64,000 nucleotides of DNA from Brevibacillus laterosporus. Lineage in GTDB: Bacteria > Bacillota > Bacilli > Brevibacillales > Brevibacillaceae. Where the stretch lies: assembly GCF_030489605.1 (NCBI RefSeq), contig NZ_JAUKFY010000014.1, positions 1 through 64,000 on the forward strand, read 5' to 3'. A program made the translations under genes and the position numbers. Shown in pieces: positions 54,347 through 63,641 of the stretch (within the stretch, counting starts at the first letter, position 1; the number at the start of each line of letters is the position of its first letter). The notes beneath the pieces are model-generated. The model was not told where the DNA came from. It ran no database searches and saw only the letters and a program-made list of their open reading frames with translations.

Positions 54347-54388
54347 AAAAACAACCATTGCTTATCCTGCTAGGCAATGGTTGTTTTT
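54347..54388. terminator. Bidirectional terminator
   Basis: AAAAACAACCATTGC / GCAATGGTTGTTTTT, a perfect 15-bp stem with a 12-base loop, between convergent bceB and DUF418 genes. Confidence 0.93.
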
Positions 54389-54402
54389 GATTTTCCATAG
54401 AA

Positions 54403-55479
54403 TTAAGCTGTTGCTTTGTCCTTACGTTTAAAGCCGTACGTCATCTTTCTCCAGATAAACTCTAACGGCCCCTGCTTGAACTTCAAGAAATACAGATTAC
54501 TTATGATCAATTGAATAGCAAGGATGAGCATCGCCATGTAGAAGGATTGAACTAATGTATAGCCATTTGACCAACCAAATAGAGAAATGATCACAGATCC
54601 AATGATATTTTGTGTGAAATAGGAAGTTAACCCTAGGCGTCCGTAATTAGCAAATGGTTTTAACATCGTAGCCACTCGCTCATTGCGTAATAGAAGGAAC
54701 AAAGTGCTCATGTATAACAAAGCCATTGGATACGTATCCATGCGGGAGAAAAATGGCTGGAGTATTTCTTGCAGAGGGTTATCTGTAAAATGGCACCACA
54801 GAATCCCTGCAAAAGGAACGATACTCAGTACGAATGTAATCAACTGTGTACGTTTCAGCAGGTGTACATGCTTATCTACTTCCGCTACAATCTTTTGTTT
54901 TCCTACATAAAGTCCCAGTAAAAACATCCCCAAAATGGCAAAAGTATCGCTCTTTAAAGAACCGATAAACTCTGGCACTGGATTACCAAGATATGTTTGC
55001 ACAGCCGCAATTCCACTAGCTAATACTGTTACAGCAAAGAGTCCCATTGACCAGATCAGTATGGTTTTCGCTGATCTGCGATAGAAAGGTATCAATGCAA
55101 AGCCCAAAATAGCATAATAGAACAGAATATCTCCAAACCAGGTAAGGATGTGCAAAATACCGAACAATAAGAGTGCTGCCAGACGACGAACAAAAAGAAT
55201 AAACGGTTTATCTCCACGTGCTTCTGCACGACTCATGAAAATATAGAAACCAAGTCCAAACAGGAACGAAAAAATACTGAAAAATTTCGTTGTAATAAAT
55301 AAATCATATAGAAGGCGTAAGGTAGGATCAAAAGCATGCTGACTTATGCTTTGCCCTTCAATGTAAGTCATATAAGCTGGTGCATTCACCAGCAAAATAC
55401 CCATGAGTGCAATTCCACGCAGGATATCCATCGAAACAATACGCTCTTTTTTTGTGACCGATAATGCGGTCATAGACAT
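54403..55479 (-). CDS. DUF418 membrane protein
   Basis: 358 residues, about ten helices. RIVSMDILRGIALMGILLVNAP at the start and FANYGRLGLTSYFTQNIIGSVI near the end are DUF418 signatures (relatives: YeiB, YrkO, YxaH). It has an acyltransferase-like helix pattern but no proven function. Single gene. Confidence 0.9.
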   Translation of the reverse strand: MSMTALSVTKKERIVSMDILRGIALMGILLVNAPAYMTYIEGQSISQHAFDPTLRLLYDLFITTKFFSIFSFLFGLGFYIFMSRAEARGDKPFILFVRRLAALLLFGILHILTWFGDILFYYAILGFALIPFYRRSAKTILIWSMGLFAVTVLASGIAAVQTYLGNPVPEFIGSLKSDTFAILGMFLLGLYVGKQKIVAEVDKHVHLLKRTQLITFVLSIVPFAGILWCHFTDNPLQEILQPFFSRMDTYPMALLYMSTLFLLLRNERVATMLKPFANYGRLGLTSYFTQNIIGSVIISLFGWSNGYTLVQSFYMAMLILAIQLIISNLYFLKFKQGPLEFIWRKMTYGFKRKDKATA

Positions 55480-55602
55480 CAGTCCTTTTTTATCATAATA
55501 GTTTCGTTCGCTAGCGACTCGTTGTCATTATTGTAATGAATACTAGATTTTTTAACCATGTATGAAGATTACACACCTCTTACATTTTTGTAAGGTTTAA
55601 TA

Positions 55603-55634
55603 AAAAAAGCTGCCCAGTATTTCTCTGGACAGCC
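55603..55634 (-). terminator. Terminator of the ABC exporter operon
   Basis: GGCTGTCCAG / CTGGGCAGC stem followed by TTTTTTT on the minus strand. Confidence 0.9.
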
Positions 55635-55642
55635 TTCATTAC

Positions 55643-57481
55643 TTATGAAGCTTGATTCTTAATTTGTGTATGGTACAGGTTATAGTAAAAGCCCTGTTGT
55701 TCCAGCAATTCTTTATGATTGCCTCTCTCAATAATCTCTCCTTGGTTAATGACCAAGATTTGATCTGCCTCCTGAATGGTGCTCAAGCGATGGGCAATCA
55801 CGAAACTAGTGCGTCCTTTCATCAATGCTTTCAAGGCTTTCTGAATTTGCATCTCGGTTCTTGTATCAATACTGCTGGTTGCCTCGTCCAAAATCAGAAT
55901 GGATGGGTCCGCTAGAATCGCCCGCGCAATGGTCAGCAATTGCCGCTGTCCTTGACTGATATTGCTAGCATCCTCCGTGAGCTTCGTATGATAGCCTTCT
56001 GGCAGGCGTTCAATAAAGGAATGAGCATTCGCCATGCGAGCTGCATACATGACCTGCTCGTCTGTAGCATCCAGCCTGCCGTAGCGAATATTTTCGATTA
56101 CAGTTCCCGTAAAAAGATAGGTATCCTGTAACACCATCCCGATAGAGGAACGCAGATTTTCTTTATCAATCAGACGTATATCCCGTCCGTCTACGATGAC
56201 ACTTCCCTGCTGAACATCGTAGAATCTCATCAATAGATTTACAATTGTTGTTTTACCTGAACCAGTAGGGCCTACTAGAGCGATCATTTGTCCAGGCTCC
56301 GCTATCAGATTAATATTTTGTAAGACAGGCTTATCTGGCTTATAGCCAAAAGTTACATCCGTAAACTCTACTTTTCCTTCCACCTTTTCAAGGGAATGCG
56401 CCACTGCTTGATCCGCGAATTCCGGTTCCTCATCCAGCACCTCAAATACACGTTCTGCACCAGCAAAAGCTGATTGCAGCATGTTAAATTGATTGGCCAT
56501 CTCATTTAGCGGACGAGCAAACTGCTTCGAATAATTTAAAAAGGCAGTTATGATCCCGATCGTGATAGCACCTTGTACAGCCATGTACCCGCCGATGCCT
56601 GCAACCAACGCAAAGCTGAGATTATTAATAGCATTCATCAGTGGGGGAATGACTCCAGAGAAAACCTGCGCTTGAGCCCCCACTCTTTTCAAACGCTGAT
56701 TTTTTTCTGCAAATTGATCGATGGTTTGTTGTTCACGATTAAAAGCCTTGACCACCCGTTGTCCCGAAATCATTTCTTCAATATATCCGTTTAATTGTCC
56801 CAGCTCTGTCTGCTGTTCTAAGAAGAGCTTACGAGTACGCTCTGCGATTTTTTTTGTAATAAATAAGCCAAGTGGAACTACAATGAGACTAACTAATGTT
56901 AAAGATGGACTTAGCGCCAGCATCATTCCAACGGCCCCTATTACGGTAATGAGACTGGAAAAAATTTGTGTTGTTGCTTGCGAGAGCGTGTTATTAATAT
57001 TCTCTACGTCATTGGTTAGACGACTCATCAAATCACCGCGGGGTCTTTCATCAAAAAAGCGCAAAGGCAGGGTCTGTACCTTATCAAAGATATCCTTCCG
57101 CATACTCTTGACTGTCTTTTGCGAGACACTTGCCATCAAATAAGTTTGTACCCAAGAAGCAAGCGCCCCCAAAATATATACGATGATTAGGCTGCCGACA
57201 ATCTTGGCTAACAATGGGAATTGAACCTGTCCCGTGGTAATCCCCATGCTATCAATGGCCTTTCCAATCAGCAAGGGTCCCATCAAGGCAAAACCGGAGC
57301 TAGCCAGTACTAGGAAAAACACCAAGAATAACGACCAGCGTTGCTCTCGTAAATATCCCCAAAGCCGTTTGAGCGCCTCCATGGAATTTTTCGGTTTAAC
57401 AACCGGCATGCCCGTCATTCCTTTTCCCATGGGCCCGCCCATTCCTTTTGAACGTTCCGGTCCTGATACTCCTCGATTCAT
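55643..57481 (-). CDS. Heterodimeric ABC exporter, catalytically intact half (YfiC-like)
   Basis: 612 residues: Gly/Met-rich N-terminal tail, six helices (about 45-340), and an ATPase domain with Walker A GPTGSGKTT, signature ISQGQRQLLTIARA (atypical: Ile-Ser-Gln-Gly-Gln), and Walker B ILDEATSSID with the catalytic Glu. Partner of the following half. Multidrug or lipid export is likely. Its ATG follows the partner's stop directly. Confidence 0.93.
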   Translation of the reverse strand: MNRGVSGPERSKGMGGPMGKGMTGMPVVKPKNSMEALKRLWGYLREQRWSLFLVFFLVLASSGFALMGPLLIGKAIDSMGITTGQVQFPLLAKIVGSLIIVYILGALASWVQTYLMASVSQKTVKSMRKDIFDKVQTLPLRFFDERPRGDLMSRLTNDVENINNTLSQATTQIFSSLITVIGAVGMMLALSPSLTLVSLIVVPLGLFITKKIAERTRKLFLEQQTELGQLNGYIEEMISGQRVVKAFNREQQTIDQFAEKNQRLKRVGAQAQVFSGVIPPLMNAINNLSFALVAGIGGYMAVQGAITIGIITAFLNYSKQFARPLNEMANQFNMLQSAFAGAERVFEVLDEEPEFADQAVAHSLEKVEGKVEFTDVTFGYKPDKPVLQNINLIAEPGQMIALVGPTGSGKTTIVNLLMRFYDVQQGSVIVDGRDIRLIDKENLRSSIGMVLQDTYLFTGTVIENIRYGRLDATDEQVMYAARMANAHSFIERLPEGYHTKLTEDASNISQGQRQLLTIARAILADPSILILDEATSSIDTRTEMQIQKALKALMKGRTSFVIAHRLSTIQEADQILVINQGEIIERGNHKELLEQQGFYYNLYHTQIKNQAS

Positions 57482-59230
57482 CTAAATCGCCTCCTCTCTT
57501 ACTTGGGAACGATAGATATCCTGATAAACATCCGAGCGTTGCAGCAGTTCTTGGTGAGTTCCAATATCTGAAATCTGACCATTATCTAATACAATGATTT
57601 TATCTGCTTCCATCACAGAGCTAATGCGTTGTGCAACAATAAAACAAGTCGTATGTCCTAATTGCTCTTTTAACGCTTGTTGGATAAGAGCTTCGGTCGT
57701 CAAATCCACCGCACTAGTGCTATCGTCCAAAATGAGAATGTCTGGCTTTGTCAGCAGAGCCCGAGCAATGGACAAGCGCTGTTTTTGTCCGCCTGACAGA
57801 TTAACTCCGCGTTGACCTACCACTGTATCATAGCCAGCAGGTAATTTCGCTATAAATTCATCAGCTTGGGCTGCCTTTGCTGCGGCCATCACTTGATCAT
57901 CTGAGGCCTCGGGATCACCCCAGCGAATATTATCACGAATGGTTCCTGAAAACAGCACTGCCTCCTGTAAAACCATCCCGATGCTTTTGCGAAGCTCCTG
58001 TAAGCTCAGCTCGCGAATATCCGTTCCATCCAATAAAATACGTCCCTCTGTCACATCATAAAAACGTGGAAGTAAATGAACCAACGTAGATTTACCCGAA
58101 CCCGTAGCTCCCAGGATTGCAATTCGCTCACCTAGCGTCACCGTAAACGTTACATCCTTTAATACAGGGTCCCCGCTAGTACCAGCATACTGAAAGGAAA
58201 CATGCTCAAATTCAATTTTTCCTGGGTACATATAAACGTTTTTATGTCCGACATCAGCAATAGAGGTTTTCGTATCCATGACCTCCACAATCCGATCGGC
58301 AGACACTTTTGCCCGCGACACCATCATGAGCATCATGCCAGCCATCATAAGAGCAAACAAAATCTGGGTCATATAATTGGTAAAAGCAATGACTTCTCCG
58401 AGCTGCATGCTGCCTGTATTGACTTGAAAACCGCCAAACCAAATAATCGCAACGATGCTTAGATTCATTAACAGCATCATAATCGGCATCATCAACGCCA
58501 TGGTCCGTGCTGCCTTTACGGATATATCCGCTAACTGGTCGTTCTCTGTCTGGAAACGTTCTTTTTCATAATCAGAACGAACGAAAGCCTTTACTACCCT
58601 TACCCCCGCCAAATTTTCACGTGTAACTCCGTTTACTTTATCCAAGCTAGCCTGGACTTTTTTAAATAAAGGAAAGCCCTTCTTAATAATTACCAGAAGA
58701 GATAGTATCAGAAGAGGTACGGTCACAACCAACACAAGCGCCATTTTCGCATTTAATGAAAATGCCATAACCATCCCGCCTATAAAGAGAAGCGGAAAGC
58801 GTGTCAGCATGCGCAGCATCATTAGAACCACGTTTTGTACCTGTGTAACATCATTAGTTAAACGTGTTATTAAGGAAGAGGTTTTGAACTGATCCAGCTT
58901 GTCAAAAGAAAAAGTCTGTATATGGCTAAACAGATCTTGCCGCACATCTGCACCAAAATTTTGGGAAACGATGCTGGCAAAGTAAATACAGCCTACACCG
59001 CCAACAATCCCCAAAAGCGCAACCCCTACCATAATCAATCCTGTTTGAATGATATAGGTGACATCTCCATTAGCGACACCCTGGTCTACAATATGAGCCA
59101 TCAGTGTCGGCTGAAGCAAATCCATTACCACCTCCAGAAACATGAGTAAAACAGCGGCTACTGCATATTTTCTGTAAGGCACTATATATTTAAAAAGTTT
59201 ACCCATTTCGCTTGGCATCTCCCTTCGCAT
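57482..59230 (-). CDS. Heterodimeric ABC exporter, degenerate half (YfiB-like)
   Basis: 582 residues, six helices and an ATPase domain. Walker A GATGSGKST and canonical signature NLSGGQKQRLSIARA, but the residue after the Walker B Asp is Asp, not Glu (LILDDSTSAVD). That is the mark of the degenerate site in heterodimeric exporters such as BmrCD, TM287/288 and LmrCD. Encoded between the MarR regulator and the intact half. Confidence 0.93.
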   Translation of the reverse strand: MRREMPSEMGKLFKYIVPYRKYAVAAVLLMFLEVVMDLLQPTLMAHIVDQGVANGDVTYIIQTGLIMVGVALLGIVGGVGCIYFASIVSQNFGADVRQDLFSHIQTFSFDKLDQFKTSSLITRLTNDVTQVQNVVLMMLRMLTRFPLLFIGGMVMAFSLNAKMALVLVVTVPLLILSLLVIIKKGFPLFKKVQASLDKVNGVTRENLAGVRVVKAFVRSDYEKERFQTENDQLADISVKAARTMALMMPIMMLLMNLSIVAIIWFGGFQVNTGSMQLGEVIAFTNYMTQILFALMMAGMMLMMVSRAKVSADRIVEVMDTKTSIADVGHKNVYMYPGKIEFEHVSFQYAGTSGDPVLKDVTFTVTLGERIAILGATGSGKSTLVHLLPRFYDVTEGRILLDGTDIRELSLQELRKSIGMVLQEAVLFSGTIRDNIRWGDPEASDDQVMAAAKAAQADEFIAKLPAGYDTVVGQRGVNLSGGQKQRLSIARALLTKPDILILDDSTSAVDLTTEALIQQALKEQLGHTTCFIVAQRISSVMEADKIIVLDNGQISDIGTHQELLQRSDVYQDIYRSQVREEAI

Positions 59231-59297
59231 TTACTTTGACAGCTACATAATTTTAGAGGAAGCAGCCAATTGATATGCAAGCTTACCTAACCTCACA

Positions 59298-59738
59298 CTA
59301 CTCCGACAAATTCCGATGCATATGTGTTAAAAATCGTCGAAGTAAGATTTTTTCTTCCTCTCGAAAGCCTTCAAAGCATTTTTTCTCAATCTCTTTAATC
59401 ACTTCTTCAATCTGCTCTAATTTTTCTTTTCCTAATTCAGTTAAATAAACCCGGGATGCTCTTAAATCATCGGGGTCAGGTTGACGTTCGATCAGTCCAG
59501 ATTTCTCCATGCGATTCAGCATGACCGTAACCGTAGCTGCCTTTACCTTCATTTTAGTAACCAGTTCTTTTTGCACTCTTCCATTTTTGTTTTTTAGCAA
59601 AAACAAAACAGGTAATTGCCCCGGGTAGATTCCTACTTCATGCGACATTTGCCACATTTTATAATTATACGTTCGCACCACACGAGATAGCAGCAATTCT
59701 AAAGAATCCAGATAAGGAGTCTCTTCCACTTTACTCAC
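59298..59738 (-). CDS. MarR-family regulator of the ABC exporter
   Basis: 146 residues, winged helix with KKNGRVQKELVTKMKVKAATVTVMLNRMEKSGLIERQPDPDDLRASRVYLTELGKE, the MarR wing and recognition region. Located 67 bases before the exporter genes on the same strand, so it probably represses them and responds to an exported drug. Confidence 0.9.
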   Translation of the reverse strand: MSKVEETPYLDSLELLLSRVVRTYNYKMWQMSHEVGIYPGQLPVLFLLKNKNGRVQKELVTKMKVKAATVTVMLNRMEKSGLIERQPDPDDLRASRVYLTELGKEKLEQIEEVIKEIEKKCFEGFREEEKILLRRFLTHMHRNLSE

Positions 59739-59852
59739 CTCATTTAGTTAGCCAGCTATATATTAAGATAAACAGGATTATACTCCCTTATTACTCAGGG
59801 TGCAAGGGTCCTTATAAAAGGTAAATCAAGGTAACCGCTAACAAGCAAATAA

Positions 59853-59888
59853 AGGAACCGACTACCGCTGCTAGGCAAATCGATTCCT
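59853..59888 (-). terminator. Hairpin downstream of the DedA gene
   Basis: Minus strand AGGAATCGA ... TCGGTTCCT with interior mismatches, followed by TTTATTTG. Probable, weak. Confidence 0.5.
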
Positions 59889-59927
59889 CTCTCTGTGCAT
59901 CCTGATGATTTTATTTTGGGGCTTTCA

Positions 59928-60533
59928 TTAGGCATTTACCCTTTTTCTTTTCATTCTGGCAACCACAATAAAAGTCCCAGCCGCTATCACCGGAAGAATG
60001 ATCAAGAGATATTTACTGTATTCAGCAATCAGGTACCCAACGGAAGCGGCATTGCTTCCTAACAGGTGCCCGAGAATAAAAAATAATAGTGTCCAAACAA
60101 AGCCAGTCGTAAAGGAGAACAGAGCATACCGCCGAAAAGACATTTTGCTAATCCCGACCAGATAAGGTATTACATGGCGCACAATCGGCAGAAAGTAACT
60201 AATCACAAGCGCTTGGCTCCCATACTTTTGCAATAGATATTCAGCCCGTACAATATAGATATCCATGTGTCTTTTACGCCGAATCCGATCCAACACGGGA
60301 GCTCCAATCTTATATCCTAATATATATCCTAGTGACAACCCCGAAATGACCCCTAAATAGGTGACAAAAAAGGCAGGAATTGATTGAAGAATGCCAAATG
60401 AGCCAACCATTCCTCCCGTCATGACAATCACTTCATCTGGAATCGGCATACCAACAATGCCAAGCCATAGAGCGAAAAACAGGGCAAAGTAGCCGTATTG
60501 ATTAATTAACTCAAGTATCGTATCTAACTGCAA
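59928..60533 (-). CDS. DedA-family membrane protein
   Basis: 201 residues, with G-x-PIPDEVIVMTGGMVGSFG, the re-entrant loop motif, and FLPIVRHVIPYLVGISKMSFRRYALFSFTTGFVWTLLFF, the second. DedA proteins act in envelope homeostasis; some flip undecaprenyl phosphate or phosphatidylethanolamine. Start ATG with weak-to-moderate site. Single gene. Confidence 0.92.
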   Translation of the reverse strand: MQLDTILELINQYGYFALFFALWLGIVGMPIPDEVIVMTGGMVGSFGILQSIPAFFVTYLGVISGLSLGYILGYKIGAPVLDRIRRKRHMDIYIVRAEYLLQKYGSQALVISYFLPIVRHVIPYLVGISKMSFRRYALFSFTTGFVWTLLFFILGHLLGSNAASVGYLIAEYSKYLLIILPVIAAGTFIVVARMKRKRVNA

Positions 60534-60834
60534 GTAATAACCCCCTGATTGTATGACAGCACGGAAGGAACCATGTCAGAAATGTCACTCTGTCATTTTT
60601 TCTTTCATAGCTATATCTTATCGAACAGTTCTTAGCTTTTTTATAACAGAGTTCTAAAGAATTTCTTAAATTTTCTGCTAGCAGCAAAAAACATACTGTT
60701 TTCTGCGTTTTTATCTAATTCGTCCGTTACTCGCCTATTTCCTTGTTTTTTTGTTTGTGACAACCTTTTCATATATTTCATATAGTATCACGGGAGCATT
60801 CTTTTCTATCTAGCTCCCAAAAGGAGGAAGCTTT
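60534..60834. other. Intergenic region before the glycan cluster
   Basis: AT-rich with no ORF. A weak promoter is possible: GTGACA, 18 bases, TATAGT near 60755-60786, leading into the glycosyltransferase. I see no other structure. Confidence 0.4.
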
Positions 60835-61608
60835 ATTAGTACTGTCATATCGCATTTTTATAACGAAGAATATTTGCTTCCATGGTGGCTGATGCACCAT
60901 ACCCAGATATTTGATCATGGCATTCTCATTAATCGGGGTTCAACGGACAGTTCACTTGCGATGTGTAAACGTTTTGCTCCCCATTGGGAGGTGAGAAATT
61001 CAAGGGTACCGGAATTTGATGCATTAGAGGTCGACCGCGAAGTAATGGATATTGAAACGGAATGTACAGGCTGGAAAATGGTGCTAAACACTACTGAATT
61101 TCTTTGTTGTCAAAATAAAGATGAATTTTTTTCGTCCCTTAACGATTTAGGCGAGCATATGTATTCAATCAGAGTGATTATGCTAGTTGATGATCCTAAT
61201 CATGGCTATCCAGAACCTGTTTATGACATTCCTTTGGTGAATCAGCGATACCACGGTTACTTCCCAATAGATAATTCACACCCCTATATTGGTAGACTGA
61301 TTCACAAGCATGCACACGGCGCCTATACAGCCGGCAGACATTGGTCCCCGCATAAATTTATCGTTTATCTAACCGCGCCTGCCTTCGTCATAAAGTTTTT
61401 CTACAGTCCGTGGAATGATTTAACCCGAAAACGAAAACTGCAAATAGGCCCCACGCTTTCAAAGCACAGTATACAGCACGGCTTGGGTATCTATCATATC
61501 ACCACTCCTGAGAAGCTAGAACAAACCTATTTGTATTATGTGAGCGGGGCAAAAGATCTTCGTTTGAATCCGGAATACATTGAGTTGTTCCCGCACCTAA
61601 AACCATAA
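60835..61608 (+). CDS. Family 2-like glycosyltransferase with apparent ATT start
   Basis: About 257 residues if started at ATT (60835), seven bases after GGAGG. This gives (M)STVISHFYNEEYLLPWWLMHHTQ at the N-terminus, the usual beginning of this family (ISHFYNEEYLLPWW). No ATG, GTG or CTG occurs between the upstream in-frame stop (60811) and the TTG at 60874; starting there would remove the conserved first strand and has no site. ILINRGSTDSS corresponds to the nucleotide-binding region. It should transfer a sugar in surface-glycan synthesis. First gene of the cluster. Confidence 0.8.
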   Translation: MSTVISHFYNEEYLLPWWLMHHTQIFDHGILINRGSTDSSLAMCKRFAPHWEVRNSRVPEFDALEVDREVMDIETECTGWKMVLNTTEFLCCQNKDEFFSSLNDLGEHMYSIRVIMLVDDPNHGYPEPVYDIPLVNQRYHGYFPIDNSHPYIGRLIHKHAHGAYTAGRHWSPHKFIVYLTAPAFVIKFFYSPWNDLTRKRKLQIGPTLSKHSIQHGLGIYHITTPEKLEQTYLYYVSGAKDLRLNPEYIELFPHLKP

Positions 61609-61789
61609 GATAAGCAGTTTCCTGGGGGCTTATCCATTTAACTTATCGATTTCATCATAGCAGATATTTTTGGAAATCCTTAATGAATCGTTTTTGTGCG
61701 AAGCCAACACCATTATCAGGACTACTGCATAATGTAAAAGCATGAAAAGCTTCATAAAGGGACATTTTTCGCAACTATGGGGGATAAAA

Positions 61790-62557
61790 ATGAAAGCAGT
61801 TATTCTTGCTGGTGGGTATGGAACGAGAATTGGCGAAGAAACTCATTTAAAGCCTAAACCAATGATTGAAATAGGGACAAAGCCCATTCTTTGGCACATC
61901 ATGAAAATCTTTAGCTTCTACGGAATCAATGATTTTATCATTTGTTTAGGCTACAAGGGACATTTCATTAAAGAATATTTTTCAAATTATAACCTGCATA
62001 TGTCGGACTTTACGCTCGATATGCGTAAAAATGAAATGATTAACCATTCCAATAACGCAGAGCCCTGGAAGGTAACACTCATCGATACAGGGGAAGGAAC
62101 GGAAACGGGTGGCCGTATTAAGAGAATACAAAAATATGTTGGTGACGAAACGTTTTGTCTTACGTACGGAGATGGTGTAGGGAATATTCATATTAAAAAA
62201 TTGATCGAATTTCATCAATCGCACGGTAAATATGCGACGGTTACTGCGGTTCAGCCCCCTGGAAGATTCGGCTCCCTTATGCTTCAGGATCAGATGGTTG
62301 TAGACTTCAAAGAGAAGCCTTTAGGAGACGGCGGCTGGATAAATGGGGGATTCTTTGTTCTAGAGCCGGCCATTTTTTCCTTTATCAATGACGACCAAAC
62401 CATTTGGGAAACAAATGCTTTAGTCAAATTAGCAAAACAAAATCAGCTTGCCGCCTATCGTCATGATGGGTTCTGGCATCCAATGGATACATTACGAGAT
62501 AAGCAAAAATTAATGGACTTGTGGGATAGTAAAAACGCCCCTTGGAAGGTTTGGTAG
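61790..62557 (+). CDS. rfbF: Glucose-1-phosphate cytidylyltransferase (RfbF)
   Basis: 256 residues. AVILAGGYGTRIGEETHLKPKPMIEIGTKPILWHIMK is the nucleotidyltransferase signature, and TGGRIKRIQKYVGDETFCLTYGDGV is typical of the CDP-glucose branch. Makes CDP-glucose from CTP and glucose-1-phosphate. The ATG (MKAVILAGG) follows GGGGG; an upstream ATG adds 16 residues with no site. Confidence 0.95.
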   Translation: MKAVILAGGYGTRIGEETHLKPKPMIEIGTKPILWHIMKIFSFYGINDFIICLGYKGHFIKEYFSNYNLHMSDFTLDMRKNEMINHSNNAEPWKVTLIDTGEGTETGGRIKRIQKYVGDETFCLTYGDGVGNIHIKKLIEFHQSHGKYATVTAVQPPGRFGSLMLQDQMVVDFKEKPLGDGGWINGGFFVLEPAIFSFINDDQTIWETNALVKLAKQNQLAAYRHDGFWHPMDTLRDKQKLMDLWDSKNAPWKVW

Positions 62558-62558
62558 C

Positions 62559-63620
62559 ATGAAGAAATCCTTTTGGCATCAAAAAAAAGTGTTAATAACA
62601 GGCCATACTGGATTTAAGGGTACATGGCTTACGCTGTGGCTAACATCGCTGGGGGCAGATGTAATTGGGTATTCTCTCAATCCACCATCTACCCCCCATT
62701 TATTTGAAATAGCTGAGGTTTCGAAGGAATGCAGTTCGATAAAGGGCGACATTACAGATTATCAGCTGCTTCTGAGCACCCTTGCCGATTATCAGCCGGA
62801 GATTATTTTTCATCTGGCAGCCCAGCCTTTGGTTCGGCAATCGTATACAGACCCACTTACCACCTATCATACGAATGTATTGGGAACCGTTCATGTACTT
62901 GAAGCTGCACGCCAAACAAAAGGTGTTCGTGTAATTATTAATGTTACAAGCGACAAATGTTATAAAAATGACGGGTTAGGTAATCATTCATTTCAGGAAA
63001 ATGATCCGCTAGGCGGCTACGATCCATACAGTGCCAGCAAAGCATGTGCCGAGCTCATCACTGAGTCTTATCAAAAATCATTTTTTCAGCCTGCGTCTTC
63101 TTCCGCAGCACGACTTGCATCCGTAAGGGCTGGTAACGTGATTGGGGGTGGTGATTGGGCCGCAGATCGAATATTTCCAGATATCGCAAGGGCATTGATT
63201 CATTCAACAAAGCTTAGTATAAGAAACCCAAACTCCATTCGCCCGTGGCAGCATGTCCTAGACCCCTTACATGGATATTTGCTTCTCGCCGAAAAGCTGT
63301 GGAATAACCCCACATACGCCCAATCCTGGAATTTCGGGCCGATCGATCATTCTTACCTGACAGTTAGAGAAATAGTAGATAAAGCAGCGAGCATTTGGAA
63401 CGAAAAGATACAAATAACCACTCCGTCAACTACTCCCCCCTACGAATCTCCTATACTGACCCTTGATAGCACTAAAGCCATCCGTTCCCTCGGGTGGCAT
63501 CCAAAGCTAAATACTACAGAGGCTGTTGAATGGACTGTTCAGTGGTACCAGCAATATCAATCAGGTAAGGACATAAGCTCGTTCACTCGCCACCAAATCA
63601 ACAGATTTATAAATTTATAA
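62559..63620 (+). CDS. rfbG: CDP-glucose 4,6-dehydratase (RfbG)
   Basis: 353 residues, SDR fold. Nucleotide motif TGHTGFKGTWL, active Tyr/Lys in YDPYSASKACAE, and IRPWQHVLDPLHGYLLLAEKL, all typical of RfbG. Converts CDP-glucose to CDP-4-keto-6-deoxyglucose, precursor of 3,6-dideoxy and branched sugars. One base after rfbF. Confidence 0.96.
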   Translation: MKKSFWHQKKVLITGHTGFKGTWLTLWLTSLGADVIGYSLNPPSTPHLFEIAEVSKECSSIKGDITDYQLLLSTLADYQPEIIFHLAAQPLVRQSYTDPLTTYHTNVLGTVHVLEAARQTKGVRVIINVTSDKCYKNDGLGNHSFQENDPLGGYDPYSASKACAELITESYQKSFFQPASSSAARLASVRAGNVIGGGDWAADRIFPDIARALIHSTKLSIRNPNSIRPWQHVLDPLHGYLLLAEKLWNNPTYAQSWNFGPIDHSYLTVREIVDKAASIWNEKIQITTPSTTPPYESPILTLDSTKAIRSLGWHPKLNTTEAVEWTVQWYQQYQSGKDISSFTRHQINRFINL

Positions 63621-63641
63621 GGAGTCAGGAGTCTACAGAAA

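Noticed and set aside
59814-59900. A possible tiny membrane peptide downstream of dedA
   Set aside because: The hydrophobic frame has no start codon in phase; the nearby ATG is in a different frame and stops after nine codons. A terminator hairpin explains the region.
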